Shown here: positions 11,654 to 25,080 of the stretch, piece by piece
How positions within the stretch are numbered: position 1 is the first letter of the stretch
Layout: each line of letters begins with the position of its first letter
Source: Zychaea mexicana
Lineage: Eukaryota > Mucoromycota > Mucoromycetes > Mucorales > Lichtheimiaceae
Assembly: GCF_025766255.1 (NCBI RefSeq)
Contig: NW_026516751.1
Location: forward strand, 124,001 to 188,000
DNA length: 64,000 nt
Direction of reading: 5' to 3'
Program-made: the position numbers and the translations under genes
Notes under the pieces: generated by a model
The model's database searches: none
What the model was told of the DNA's origin: nothing
Seen by the model: only the letters and a program-made list of their open reading frames with translations

Positions 11654-14600
11654 TTATTGCTTTGCTTTTTTGGCTTTTTGTTCCAAGTTACCAGTGGTAG
11701 AAGAGCTACTGCTGCTGCTACCAGCACCCTCTTGTTTCCGCTTGTTATTAAGTGATACTAGATCACTTACACCTTCAACATACGGTTCTGCAAGACGCAT
11801 CCTCATCTTTTGACGCATGCCTTGCTCATCTCCTTCCACACATATTTCTACCTTCACCGTTCCGAACATCTTGATGATCACATCACCTGCAACAAGTGAA
11901 TTATGTTCTTCGTTGTATTCGAATGGTGAAGTGTCGCCAGGCTTTTTGCTTGTGTATACGATTCCTTCGATACCATATCTAGTTTGAGATGTATGTGTAA
12001 TATTACTTTTAATCTTTGGGTTCTAACTGTTATTCGAAAGGAGTTCATATGCATCTTTAGACTTACTTGGGAGCAAGAACAACAAAACCATTCTTGAGGA
12101 TACGAATAACGCGGCCTTCTTCGATTTGCACCTTGTTTTTGAAAAACATGTTTGTATACAGTTCTACTGAACTACGACCGGCTTGTTGTGCCATTCTATG
12201 ACGATGGTTCAAAACTATAAGAGAAGGGCATAGAACATATTAGTACGTCGAGTCTTCTTTAGATTCAATTACGACATATTTACAGGAAAACATGAACTTA
12301 CCATCACATAAATCTTTCATCTTGCTCTTGTCAATAAGCTCTTGGCCATAGACAGCATCAGGATCAATACTAGCTTGCAGCAATCGATGTACAATGACGT
12401 CTAATGGAATGGTTTAGTCGGTCATAAGTAAAATCTTGTTCTTTCCTTTAGTAAAAAAGAATTCGATCCCAGTATCGTCCGTAGTACATACCAGAATAGC
12501 GGCGAATAGGTGATGTAAAGTGAGTATAGATTGGTGTTGCAAGACCGTAATGTCTAAACTCGGATTCAATCTCTGTGCCTGAGCAAAAGTATTGCGCCTG
12601 CATCATGCAGCGAGTTGTCATAATTCGCACAAGCTTGTTAAAATAAGGATCATTTGGTAGCTAGAATAAGCGAGTATTAGAATAGCCATCATATAGTGTC
12701 TCTCAAAAAATCCTGTTCTTTGCGTGTCACTGTTCACTTACAACAGCCTCGTCCAGTGAATCGGCTAATGCCTTAGATGATTCGACGTTCAGCGTTATAT
12801 CTACTTCAGACAATGCCTTTCGTAAAATATCGAAATTGTTTGCAGGAGGCGCCGCGTGTTTACGAAGCAGTGCTGACATTGGGAACTTTGAATAGATCTT
12901 TTCAGCGACCGAGATATTGGCGAGTAACATGAACTCTTCAACCAAGGCGTTTGTTTCCTTCAACTCCTTCAGTTCAACGTCGACCGGATCCTGCGAATCG
13001 TTCTCAAGGTTGAATCGGACTTCTGGACTAGATAAGGTTAGTGCACCCCGCTCAATTCGCTTTTGACGCAGCTTTTTGGCAAGCGAGTTGAGCACGCGGA
13101 TGCCCTTGGTAATATCATCTTGCATACGTCTAACGTAAGTGAAAACAAAAAGGCGCCGCAGGCGCCAAGGAGAAAATTAGAGTAAAGTTTTAGTATTACT
13201 TTCGGTTGTTGTGGCTGCAATATCATGATCCTTAACGCCTCCCCCACTTACTCGTCATCAATACGGTTCTGCGCCTCCTCATACGTGAAAGAATTTTTGG
13301 ACAGTATGATGCTCTTTGCAAAGTCTACATTGACAATCTCCGCGTTTTCGTTTATTTCCCAGATACAGGAGAACGCCAGGCGCTCAACATTGGAACGCAA
13401 GGAGCACAGATCTGTTCAACGTTTAACGAAATTAGTAATAAGAAGCTGGTTACGAACGGCACAGAGACCAATAGTAACAAGTTTTTTTCTCCTTTTCTTG
13501 CAAAGCCTTTTCCTTTTCCACTTACTAGTTCCGAGTAGAGCTGGAAGCATATCAATACGCTTATCAACCAAATATACGGTTGTGCCCCTGTTCGCCGCTT
13601 CCTCATCCATTGTCTGGCCAGGTTTGACAAAGTATGTGACATCGGCAATATCTATCAAATGCAAAGTGAGTTGATATAGATTCTCTTTCGATCATAAGTG
13701 CTGTTGTCATTTTTAAGGACAAGTTTGATACATACGAACACCAACTTCATAATTTCCATTTTCAAGCGATCGAACGTGAAGCGCATCGTCAATATCAGTA
13801 CATCCTAGCAAATCCATTTTGTCAGTATAAGTTGGCATGACAAAACGTGCTAAAATAACCACGTACACACACACGCACGAGTTTTAATTCGACATACCTG
13901 GAGGATCGATACTGCATACGTTCAAATGACGAAGATCACGGCGATTTTCTTTCTTTACATGTTCTTCAGTAACCACCCATTCATCGCCTTCAACGGGTAG
14001 GTCATCCAATACGCGTTTAGAGAACTCCTGATAGGGCACATCGTGTTCCAATAATAAAACTTCGGTTTCAGTTTCTCGATCACCCGATGATCCAAGCGAT
14101 TTAACAAAATGTCCCAAAGGAAGGCTAATATCACAAGCAATAAAGAGACAAGATAAGACACTCTCACTTTGAACAACTTTTCTTTTAATCTAAAAAAATG
14201 ACTTACACTGAATTTGCGGGCCAGCTATCAACAGCAACAACAATACGTGCACCCAACAGGCTGTGCGCCTGAGTCGTTTTAATTTTGATACCTGGAATTC
14301 TTCGATCAATGGCACGGAATATCACGTTTTCAGCTGCAGTCGAACCAGATTTTGAGTGCACCGATTTTTTGACGATAAAACCACAGTATCTAATTGATAA
14401 AATGTAATAAATCATAGTTAGCATCCGGCATTTCAAGAGTTTTGAGACTATTACTTACGGTCTCCATTTTTTCCGAATAACACCAACAATTCTGGCAGTA
14501 GGCTCGCCCACTTCATCGGGATTGTTGTCTTCAGCATCCTTCATATCGGCATCCAAAGAATCCTCGCCGTACATTTTTTCTTCGTCTTCCTCTTCCTCGA

Positions 14601-16026
14601 CAGCCAAAGACGTGTTCTTTTTCCATTGCTCCTTTGGAAGAATCTCCACAGCAACAATATCGCCCTGGATACATCGATTCATATTTTTGCGCCCAAGGAT
14701 ATAAATCGTCCGTTCTTCGCCATCCAATTTACTGTAAACAGTACCCTATTAAAATTTACCCATTGAATTACATTTAGTCGAACTTCAGCCTTTTTTTGCC
14801 TGTGTGCCATCAGTTTCTTTCAATCCTTTTTACCTCCAAAACATTGTGTTGGCTGATATTCAATGTGCCTTGAACCAAAGAGCCTTTCTTGATACCATTA
14901 GCGATCTGAGCAGCTGACAAATGCTGTTGTTTTTGTTGTTGCCATAATTATACCATGTTAGTTCCATGATTTCTGTATCAGTAAACCTTTTTCATCTAGA
15001 TAATTAACACTTTACCTCCTCATATATAATCTTATCCTTTTCCAACGAATTATCCTTATGTGCCGCTAGCATATCCAATAATTCTGGTACATCTTTCATG
15101 CTTTCCACATAATTACGTACTATGTAATAGAATAACTGGTTTTAGTATTTTGAACGTATGCAAGACAGATCATTAGATGCATACGCATATACATATGCAT
15201 ATTCATACCTGACAACGATTTGATATTGGTGACGGAAGCCTTATCGCGATTGGCACGGTCATCACTAAGCATGACTGCCTCTATCCCAATTCCTTTCAAA
15301 TGATTGGCATACCATTGCGTGGCCACACGGATAGCTAATATGAAGAAATGTATCAAATTCCATTAGATAAAATGCATATTATGTATACCATTCTGCATAA
15401 ACTATATATTACCTCTATCATTTCGATCGTTCGGGGACTCGTCCTTGAGCTTTTCAAGATAGGTATCTCTATGAAAGGCTGTCAGCATTCTTGCAAAACA
15501 ATATTTTTATCACTTCACAACCTCCTTTCGAAAAGGATAAAACCGTTACCTATGATGTTCGTTTGCAAACATATAAAAGCGTTTGTTCGAATCGGACAGG
15601 ATTGCATTTAATCGGTTATAGACAGGAAGACTAAGATGTTTAACTTCTTCTCTAACAGTTTGCAAGACAACAACGTCCTTGATCGCAGGATGCTCCATAA
15701 TATCGAGCTAAATATAATCAAAATCGATCAATTCGTGAGCGTGCAATTAAAGAGCTATACGTTTACATTGTGATTGGTTTTTCGACCGAAATGCGAGAAA
15801 TTCAGACCTGATTCATAAAGACATTGGTGTCGGGTATGATATAGTGAGGATGCTTGAGAGTGGTCGTGCTTCGTGGAGTACGAGAAAGGACGGGTCGACT
15901 ATGTTGTTCGCAGATCGTGCATGCTTGTGAAGAACATGGAATGTCATCGCGCAAGTAGTGTTCTTTAACGACTTTAACGACGTTGCCTTTTTTCGTACGT
16001 TTGACAAACGACTTGGATCGCAACAT
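11654..16026 (-). CDS. DIS3: Exosome exoribonuclease/endonuclease DIS3 (RRP44), 17 exons
   Basis: Dis3/Rrp44 is the catalytic subunit of the RNA exosome, a 3'-5' exonuclease with a PIN endonuclease, acting in nucleus and cytoplasm. Exons on the minus strand: 16026-15808, 15707-15550, 15468-15413, 15334-15209, 15119-15016, 14923-14834, 14745-14459, 14399-14217, 14124-13898, 13804-13736, 13651-13526, 13411-13252, 13129-12742, 12660-12492, 12400-12302, 12214-12067, 11978-11654. They give 977 residues, against about 960-1000 in the family. The N-terminus shows the [12 protein letters not shown] start, a CR3-like Cys cluster (CSSQACTIC) and the PIN motif IIPDTNVF. Two cold-shock regions follow, then the RNB active site [13 protein letters not shown] with its metal-binding aspartates, HIADVTYFV, and the [12 protein letters not shown] segment. 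The C-terminal S1-like region ends in a Ser/Lys-rich tail. Every exon phase closes, making this the best supported model of the window. Confidence 0.97.
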
Positions 16027-17681
16027 GATTCAGGAAAAAATGTCGTCTGAAAGGAGAGTGGCTGATACAGAAAGCGTTGGTTCAGAAATTTGACAAGCGG
16101 CGGCGATTCTTGTTAGCATTGCACAGAAAAAATTAACCATCAACGAGTTGCGTATAACTTTTTACTCTTATCACTAAGAAAAGGTATGTATGAAATTTAA
16201 AAGCGATGGAAACGTAAAGGCCATTGCGACGTTCGCGAGGAGGTGAAGATCAAGCGTCTTACATCCTCAGGGCACCATATTCTTGGCACTGTTGGATGCT
16301 CGCCCCTCTGGATAGTAACCGCATTTGGTACATATTGGGTTTTTCGTACAAGAGTTGGTATCGATTAAATTGCTCATCTTCATTTTATTAGAGAAACAGC
16401 CAATGATTAGGTATTCTCGAGCTTCTGAAAAATAGGTTAACGCAACGTTGCTCGTACGAAATTACTTGAAAACTTATTTAACCTCTTGTTGGATTTGCCC
16501 AGTAAACAGACCATATCTACAAAAAATTCTTAGATCAACAGAATATGAGCTGAGTCGTAAGATAGATATGTACTAAAACACAACCAACAGCTGAAAGCCA
16601 GAGTCGAATTTATGTCTCATCGATTTGGTTTTTGCATATCATATCCGTATTGATTTCTAGACAATTACCATGCGTCTTTACGGTCTTGCCATCTGCAACT
16701 AAAAGTACCAAATTGCCCATACACGTAGTATTTTTGTTTCACGACAATGACTAGTAGCGCTAGGACCACCAATTAAAATGTGTCATAAGTTTCGATTAAG
16801 AGTGTCGACGTTATTCTGCGTGTATATGGTCTAAATTGACTAAATGTACATGAGAAACAGATATTCTAACGTTATTATGGTATTCAGCACCACTGGTATG
16901 CAGATAGAGGCTATCGGCTGGATTCCGCCCCATACTCTATACAATCATGTCTTATTCTTAACAGAACTCTGGCTATTCCCTCCGAACCACTACTACCCTT
17001 CCCTCATCCACAAAACAGATAACATAGGAGCTGACAGCTACCACTATTGCATTTCACCTCCTATAGAATTTACGCTCTGTGGTACGGATAGCTTCTCGAT
17101 ATGATCGGCTTGCTATTGTATCCCATGTAAATAGCAAAATCTATTGCTAAGCCCGACGACAGCCCCCCCCAAGTATTGCTTCCTTTAAGTGACACAAGGA
17201 GTTTTTGATTATGTAAGAAAAGAAATGGGAGAAAGAGAGAGCGAGTTTATTCATCTAATGGGAAAGCAATACGAATCCAGGAAAGATATGGCACGAATAG
17301 AGTTCCTGAGAACGCAATCAGTATGTAGATGCGGGGAGAGGAGAGGGTGGCGACAGCAAAACCAACGGTTGGAATGCACTAAAAAAGAAGAAAAGAAGAT
17401 GTGATATGAACAGGATCATTTGATTTTTTGGGACGAGGGGAAAGTATGGTAGTAGTAGTGTGTGATGACAGTGGTGGATAGCAGTAATAATAATGAAGTC
17501 GTCGTCGAGCCATATACACAATTGTCATTGTTATTGTTGTTGAATCGGTGATATGGGGTAACAGAAAAAAGGTGGCGTGCTTATATTTATAGCTGTAAAT
17601 ACCCAAACATGCAAGTTAGCAAAACGAGAAAGAAATAAAGAAGCCCAGTAACATGTTGTTTCCTCCATCCTTCCTTCTATT
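16027..17681. other. Spacer between DIS3 and VPS74
   Basis: These 1.65 kb have no supported gene. The right part includes the VPS74 3' region and a purine-rich block. A 38-codon ATG frame on the minus strand (about 16393-16277) contains CTKNPICTKCGYY, which has a zinc-knuckle look. It has no recognisable homologue and no flanking exons, so I do not call it a gene. Confidence 0.5.
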
Positions 17682-18952
17682 TCATCCGAGCCCCAAAGAC
17701 AAGTGACTTACAATAGCATCCATTTTCGTGAGCACGTTAAGAACAGCCGCAGTGACTTCCAATGATAACTCAGTACCGGCTGCCATCTCGATCTTTGCAC
17801 CTGCGGTTCCCGCAAAAGGCCATGTAGAAAAGTCATTCATGAGCTCGTCGACCTTGTTGAAAGCTTGTTCCCGAAGATCGGGCTGCAGATATAAAAGTGC
17901 GTTTTCCAAAACATTGGCTGCATAAGCAGCACAAATCATGCTGACCGTCCGTAAATATGCGTGGGGGACGTCTGATTGCAAATCAATTGAACTCGAAGAT
18001 ACACGCGTAACGAGCATTGTACAGACGCGCTTGATGATTTCTTCCTTGGCTCCCGTGTCGGCAATCGGATGCGTGGCCATGTCGAATAACAAGAAGTTCC
18101 GTTTCTCCGTTCGCAGCACGCCCTTGTCAACCAGTCCCTTTGCTAGACGTTCTCGTACTTGTTTTAACTGATATCCAATTTTCATCACATTCCATGTTTC
18201 ACCTATTTAAAAAAAAGCGAGTCTATATAAGCTTCTCTGCATTTGCGGCCACAAGAAGGAAATCCTTTCTTTAAGAACGGACGCAAAAGAAGACCAAGAG
18301 TGTAACCCACCGCTCATCAAATCAATCCAGCTAGCAACGCTCATTTTTTCGCTGATCTTCATCATCTTTAATGCCTCGTCAAGAAGTACTTCGCCTGTCA
18401 ACTTGTCATTAACCACCTCGATAAATCGGTCAGACAACGGGTACTTTCTCCGGTTGGCGTCTTTTACCATGGCAATTCGTCCTCGGAACGCAAGTTCCAT
18501 TACGATACAACCGCGCAACGCATAACTGATACTATCATTCCAAAATGAAAGGTATCCCTAATGATGATATATAAGTATCCACCATCACACATGATATTAG
18601 AGAACAAGAACTGGACAATGCCTCCTTTTCATTTACGCACATACACCACCCATTCATATAAGGCTTTTCCTCCTCCCTCTTCTCTGTGCGTATCTATGTG
18701 TTTGCATATCCAAACTTCAAAAGGTCTCGTTACCTGTCTGTCCTTCAAGCCGAGTAAAAGAACCTCTTCCATAAGAGTGAGTTTTGGAGTGCTTTTGCTT
18801 TCATCGACATCGCGTGGGTCATAAGCGACCTTCTTTTCTGATGAAGGCGACAAATTGTCTTGCGATCGGCTAGCTCCTTGACTACTGGATTCTGTACCAT
18901 CATCTGCACTGGCTGAAGCTCCAGCTACCCGTCTTCGCGTGATGGTCGACAT
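17682..18952 (-). CDS. VPS74: VPS74/GOLPH3 family Golgi phosphoprotein
   Basis: This family binds phosphatidylinositol 4-phosphate on Golgi membranes and links glycosyltransferase tails to COPI coatomer for retention. Exons on the minus strand are 18952-18734, 18557-18311 and 18202-17682, giving 328 residues (yeast about 345, human about 300). An Arg cluster near the N-terminus (STITRRRV) matches the coatomer-binding position of Vps74. The conserved domain begins at [20 protein letters not shown]. The PI4P pocket region [13 protein letters not shown] retains Trp and Arg. The rest of the alpha-helical core is intact: [27 protein letters not shown] and the C-terminal [12 protein letters not shown]. 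The final eight residues come from reading through a possible GTAAGT donor after DAIV, so a short extra intron and different tail are possible. The gene is divergent from the PMT gene. Confidence 0.95.
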
Positions 18953-19967
18953 GATGTTGATGTTACGTTATGTTGTATAAGGTGTTGTGGCAATTTATAA
19001 AAACAAAATATTGTGTGTATATAATAAGATACGTCTTTTCGTTTTATGGTCGGCTGGTTGGTTGGTGAAAGGTTTCGAATCGTTCCAAAAGATAATAAAC
19101 TAATAGTACATTAAAAGGTTTAAACGATGGAAGCAAGGATTAATACTATGACAAGAGAGTATGTGACATACCAAGCAAAGTACAACAACGACCACGCACG
19201 AATTTTTTTAGCACGCACAGTTATTACACTCTCACAGGAACGCAAAGGGTGATGTTTGCTGGGCTCACCTCGAAGAATTATAAAAAATGGCGGATTGCCT
19301 AATTAGTCCAAGCAATGGCCTACCAGGCCGTCACGTGTTGGTGCACTCTTTGTGTAAACTTGCCAAAACCATCCACACACGCTTACTGGCTTAAGCATGG
19401 ACAATACGTACTATGATTGACGTGTCGTTCCCATACAAAACTTTTTGTAAAAGCTCAGCATGATTTAAGTACACGTCTGTCTGTGCATAGAAGTGTAGTA
19501 TAATAGTGTAGTATATATTAAAGTCATCGATAATCCAACCGCATTCACCTCTGGCACAATGAGCCAGGAGCTGCATGTCATATACAGAAGAGTCCTAGAC
19601 AGCTCTAAGATGCATATATCAAATCGTGTGTGTGCTAGTACGATAATGATTAAAGAAGCTTTCTTCTTTTCGCATGAACTCTGATATGTACAGCAAAAAA
19701 TTTCAGGTTTGGCTGGAATGAAACAAGAATAAAGAGCATCTGCTCAAAGTGACAGTTTTGTAACCCCTCTCTCTTTTCTCTTTGACCATCAACCCCTTTT
19801 CTATCCATTTCTCGTATTAGGCGTGACTATTGAGCCTCACTCTTCTGTTTCTCTGTGTCTGTGCTCGCTCAAAATATTTATATCAGACAGCGATCTTACC
19901 CCGTGATTCCTATTTTTTCTCTTTTTCTTCTTTCTTCCTTTCTTTGCATAATAGTCATCCAAACCAG
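18953..19967. other. Divergent promoter region between VPS74 and the PMT gene
   Basis: About 1 kb separates two divergently transcribed genes. The right end, just before the PMT ATG, is a long pyrimidine-rich stretch, common in fungal leaders. I see no gene in it. TATA-like sequences occur on both strands (TATAAAAA near 18998; TATATATTA near 19511), but none is decisive. Confidence 0.45.
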
Positions 19968-22900
19968 ATGTTTTCGCTTCGGTACCGGCGAACGTCATAT
20001 GCCGCGCATCAGCAAACAACTACCAGCAGTGGTGGCAACGACATTGGTACAGACAACAACAGCAAGAGCCCCTTTTATTGTGATGAAGATTACGACGCCA
20101 AGTCTAAAAAGCTCAGCAATGTACGGCCGCATTATGTCATGAAGGCCCTTGGCAGCGAGCTTACCGCTGTGACGGCACTGACTCTCGTTGCTCTCGTTTT
20201 TCGACTATGGTCTATCAACGTTCCACGTACTGTCGTGTATGTGTATACCATGACTTGTTCTCCTGGATAGCATAGAGAAAACAGCGCTAAAATATATTCT
20301 CGTTGATGAATAACAGATCAGCAGAACTTGAAATATGCAACCAGATCAATTGGTATATGGCAGAAAAGTTCTTTATCGGCGCATATCCACCACTTGCAGG
20401 CATGTTTTACGCTACTCTTGCGCGTTATTTCGGATACAGTGGCGGTGAACCGATCTATTATGCTGGCCAGTAAGTATTCACAGTTACTTATTCTCTGTTA
20501 ATTCTCATCATTGATTTACCTTGCTCTATCTAGACATCCATTTAGGTTCCCGTTGTCAGAATTACGTGTCACTTCTGCAGCAATTGGCACACTCTTGGTT
20601 CCAATTGTCTACCTCACTGTTCGCAAATTGGGTCACCAGCAGCCAGCTGCAACTACGGCTGCTGGTTTGCTTATATTCGGTAAGATCTTGTTATTGCTAT
20701 TGCTATTGCTCAATTATACGCGTGATACATATCATTACATGTGTTAAATGAAAATGATTTATGCATTGTTGTTACAGAGAACGGCCTTATCACACAATCG
20801 CGTTTTTTAATGCCAGAAGGATTATTGTGTCTGCTTTGCAGTCTGACAGCATTAACATGGGCGATCCAGCTGAGGAAGCAAGAAAGGTAAAGCATAGTGG
20901 AGTGTTCTATATAGTGTGAGACACATCATTAACTTGGATATGCATATGATTTTCTAGGGAGCCATTTATGATTCCGTATAATTTACAGGCTATAACCGGC
21001 GTACTTATGGGATGTGCGTTAAGGTAATGCGACTCTGTTAGAACTACGTAGGATTAAATGAAAAAGCCGACAGAGAGATACACAGATACTTAAAAAGCGA
21101 GTATGCGATAGTATAAAATGGCAAGGCGTTATTTCTCTTGTAGTTACATGGACTTCTACGCTGACGTATCTGTGGAAGATTCTGGGCGAGAAAAAATTTG
21201 GCTTTGTATGTAGTATATGTGGGAATTATATCTATAGCAGATCGATAAGAGTCTAACGTTATATATACGCTGAATATGTAGAACTACGTCGCAAAGCAAT
21301 TCATTGCTCGCTTTATCACGACAGCGGTGCTCCCATTATGCATCTATCTTATGCTCTTCCACATTCATATTGGCATGATCCCAATGGCAGGCGACCATGA
21401 TCTTGTTGTGAGTCCACGACTACGTTTCTCACTAGAAGGCAACGAATTTCCAAAGACCCAACAAGATATTGCGTACGGCTCAAGCGTTGTCCTACGTCAT
21501 TGGGGCAGTAATGGTGGCTATTTGCATTCCCATTTCAAGCGATATGAAGGCGGTAGCACCCGTAAGTTTCAAAGAAAACGAATGGATAAGGAAAAGGAGG
21601 GAACTCGAACTATTCATGCTGAACAACAACGATATAAACAATGTGCAGAGCAACAAGTATCTGTTTATCCATTTGAGGACATGAACAACATCTGGGTCAT
21701 CCATAAGGCTGATAATCGTTGGAACGCATCACAGCCGGTCGAGTACGTTCGAAACAATGACCGAATAATGCTGGAACACTATTCGACAGTGCGCAAGCTT
21801 CACTCACATGATCATCGGCCTCCTGTGAGCAACAAAAAGGAGCAAAGCGAAGTAAGGTATTTAATCAAGCAATAGTCTCAAACATATTTACCTGTACTTG
21901 AGTGTGGTCTCTGTTTTTGGAATGGTTAAACTTAAGGATGCTGCTTCTAGTGCGTACGGTGACCCCTTAGTCCGTGATCCCCATGATTATTGGTGGATCC
22001 AGGTCTTGTACGATGATGGCCAGAGCGATGGCGATGACAAAACCCCGATCAAGGCAGTGAACACGCGTATTCGTCTACTGCATTCTCGTATCTGCCATTT
22101 GCTCAGTCACAACGTACGGCTACCCGATGCAGACAAGCCTCAACAAGAAGCTATCTGTATGCAAGGTGCTAAAAAAGAACTCAGTGCTTGGGTTATCGAA
22201 CAAGCTTACCATGAAAATTGTAAGTACACTGCTATTTCTTCTTTTTTCTTCGGAGAAAAAGGAAGAAACTACAAGTGCATACATATAGCCGCAGAATTAA
22301 GGTTGATGATGGATTCATATAGTGGAAGGTGAAGAGTTGGTTGGCTATGAGAAAATGACAAGAATGGAGATCATCAAAGAAGTGCATCGGCACATGCTGT
22401 CGTATCGTTCGGTGATGCATGATCATTTGGCACCAACACCGCCTGCGGATCCCACATTCCAAATACAGTTATTAAAACGGGAGCAAGCCAAGCCAATGGA
22501 TTGGTTCTTTGGAACAAAGGCATACCGTTTATGGGACCAAGTTGCTGGTCGATCTGTTTATCTGGCAATGAATCCGTCGGCCAAGGTGATGACCTTTATT
22601 GCCTTGGCTACATGTGGCATGTACATGGCTTTAAGCACAATCTTGCAAAAGCGTCAAATCAAATTACCGCGAGCATTTGAGTGGGCAGGTATGCTATCTC
22701 TCCTCTGTTATTTCAGATAATTATCCTATAGTTCAACACTTTCTCTAAGCAAAAAAGTATATTCCAGGCTGTGATCCATCCGCTACCAGAGAGCTCTATT
22801 GTCAATCGATTACCTTTTTCTGCACAGCGTCCTTAATCCACGCCCTTGCTCTTTATATGATGCCCGCGTTCAATCTAAAACTAGCAGACAGTTTGCCAAG

Positions 22901-23537
22901 CGCCTACTTCAGTGCCGGTCTCATCGCCGTCGTATTGGATGCTGTTACATTGCGCATGAGCAGAAAGACACAATACTATGCATGTTTGACAGTTGTGTTG
23001 CTTGCCTGCTATGGATTTATCCAGCTCTATCCTGTTTCATACGGCAGTCGATTCTGGACACAAAGTGATTGCAGAAGACTGAATGGTATTGATCTAGAAT
23101 GTAACCGATATCCAGAGACAAATCCTCATGCTCAACAGCAGCAACAACGAGTAACTGAGGACGAAAAACGCGACAAAATATCGATAGTATACGTTGATAT
23201 GCCAGGAAAAGCTGAGCCGTTCCGCTACCATATTGGACATGAAATACAAGCCGATGAGCATATTGCTGCTATGCAGGGAGCGTCATTCAGCAAAGCGTAC
23301 CGCGAAGCAACTGGCACTGCCCGTTACCATCGAGTCGAAAGCACGCCAGGTCCGTCGGAGACAGAAGTAGCTATGTGGCAAAAGGAAATATTCGCACATG
23401 CAAGAGAACGAGCTGAGCAAGAAGCGATCAAGGTGGTAGAAGAGGCAAACAAGAAGCTAGAGGAGGAAGCAGCGCAGAAGGAACACGAGGAGCAAGGTCA
23501 GCAACAAGAAGCTGAACAACAGAAAGCAGATGATTAA
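19968..23537 (+). CDS. PMT-family protein O-mannosyltransferase homologue, divergent, 10 exons
   Basis: PMTs are ER multi-membrane GT39 enzymes that transfer mannose from dolichyl-phosphate-mannose to Ser/Thr. Exons: 19968-20236, 20317-20469, 20534-20679, 20778-20886, 20958-21023, 21112-21205, 21282-21856, 21903-22219, 22323-22688, 22768-23537; 954 residues. Family features are clear: hydrophobic helix TALTLVALVFRLWSI, LRVTSAAIGTLLVPIVYLTVRKLG, ITQSRF, the ALSIKW helix segment, and a lumenal MIR domain (IAYGSSVVLRHWGSNGGYLHSH region, then LHSHDHRPPV). C-terminal membrane helices follow. Exon 6 starts after GCGATAG, because only that acceptor keeps the ALSIKW frame. Loop 1 is altered: the usual FDE motif reads SAE and the usual DVHPPL reads GAYPPL, so both conserved aspartates are missing. 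A Gln/Glu-rich coiled-coil tail of about 120 residues is added. It is either a non-catalytic PMT paralogue or one with changed chemistry. Confidence 0.9.
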
Positions 23538-24213
23538 AAGGTTGAAGAGCCAGAACAGCAGTAAGAAGTAGAACAAGAAACGTAATATCATCGTAGCACT
23601 ATAATCATCATCATCTCTTTCCATATCAATAATAAACTATCAGTTCGCTAATAGCAAAGCAAAATCTTCTTGTGTATCTGACGACAATTTATGCAACTGC
23701 ACTCCGCTTTTGTTTGTTTGTGTGTTAGGATACTAGCTGGTAAGTATGTCCTACAAGTTTCGTTGAAGCTTGCAGCAATCACTTTTTTGTGAAACATCAG
23801 ACCAGGTTAGCGTTTTCCTTGCAGGTAACTACTGCTGTCATAACGAAAGCTCCATCAAAGCAGCATATGAAGGTTGTTTGAAGAACATCATGATTCGCAT
23901 TAAAGCATTCCTGTATGTGGTTCCTACATTGACAGTTCCCTAGCAACGCGGCTGTGATGCACCGATAAGTTCTATATGACTAGCTTGATTGTGTCGGTCT
24001 GGTCGGAGAAAACGGTGCCCAAGCAAAAAAATTCGGACAAACCGCCGGGGCACGGTTGGAAGTGCCGGGCCGACCCCGACTGGTCAACGGAGTCAATGGC
24101 AGCAAACCTTTAAAACAAGTTCAGGAACATCGGCCTCTTTTAAAAGCGCGCGCTTTTCACTAACCTATTTTCTCTGTCACTTCATCCCACTTCTTCATCC
24201 AGTTTATTGAAAG
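23538..24213. other. Spacer and ERG2 upstream region
   Basis: This spacer contains the PMT 3' end and the ERG2 promoter. A GC-richer block at about 24000-24090 stands out from AT-rich surroundings and may hold ERG2 control sites. No gene is seen and no specific sterol-regulatory site can be claimed by eye. Confidence 0.4.
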
Positions 24214-25080
24214 ATGACTGTCAAAGAAACCAAACTAAGCTGTTCTTCAAAGTTGATGAAGATTTTCTTCGTCTTGACCTTACTCCTTTCTGCCCTTATC
24301 GGTTTGGACCAAGTCCGTGAACGATTCTACATTTTCGATCAAAAGGTGCTCGAACGAGTTGCTCAAGAAAACATTGCCAAATACCCTAATGACAGCCGTG
24401 CCATGTTCCATGCCATTGCCGCTGATCTCGACAAGGAGTACCCTGGGCATGTTGAATTGAAAGAAGAATGGGTGTTCAACAACGCTGGTGGTGCCATGGG
24501 CTCCATGTGGATCTTGCACGGTTCCATTACCGAATATGTCATCATGTAAGTTAATTTTTTTATTTCGTTGTTAGTGTGCTCCCCACTCTCTCTTTTTTAC
24601 ACTGTCGTTTTCGCTCGGTGCTTAGTGACTTTTGCTGACGTTATTTTCTTGCACGAACAATAGCTTTGGTACCCCCCTTGGTACAGAAGGTCACACTGGC
24701 AGATTCCTTGCTGATGATTACTTTATTATCCTGGAAGGTGAACAATGGGCATATGCTGCCGGCGAGGTTGAACGTGAGGTAAGGTTAAAAAAATCTGTTA
24801 GAAGAGAGTGGAACAGGGAATATGACAGGTTACTGATATTGGAATTTAACAGGTCTACAAGCCTGGTGAGATGCATCATTTGCCCCGCGGCCATTGTCAA
24901 CAATACAAGATCCCTGAGCACGCCTGGGCTCTGGAATATGCTCGTGGATGGATTCCTTTGATGCTTCCTTTCGGTTTCGCTGACAGCTTCTTCTCTACTG
25001 TCGATTTTATCAGCGTCGGTAACCAAGTTCGTCTCTATGGCAAGGCACTTATTGGTGAATTGTTCAAGGGCAAGATCTAA
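24214..25080 (+). CDS. ERG2: Sterol C8 isomerase (ERG2, sigma-1 receptor family)
   Basis: Erg2 moves the C8 double bond of fecosterol to C7 (episterol) in ER ergosterol synthesis. Exons 24214-24545, 24664-24778 and 24853-25080 give 224 residues, matching the yeast enzyme's length of about 222. An N-terminal membrane segment ([15 protein letters not shown]) is followed by the cupin-like fold: [38 protein letters not shown], then the acidic [14 protein letters not shown] and the histidines of [15 protein letters not shown]. The C-terminus [23 protein letters not shown] is also conserved. The start is the first ATG of the frame, directly before the membrane helix. All splice phases close. The family is the known target of morpholine fungicides. 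Confidence 0.97.

Noticed and set aside
16277..16393. 38-codon minus-strand frame with CTKNPICTKCG zinc-knuckle look
   Set aside because: A single Cys cluster in a tiny frame can arise by chance; no flanking exon or homologue was recognised.
18953..19967. Functional pairing of divergent VPS74 and the PMT homologue
   Set aside because: Both relate to glycosylation, but Vps74 clients are Golgi enzymes and PMTs work in the ER; adjacency alone does not support co-function in a fungus.
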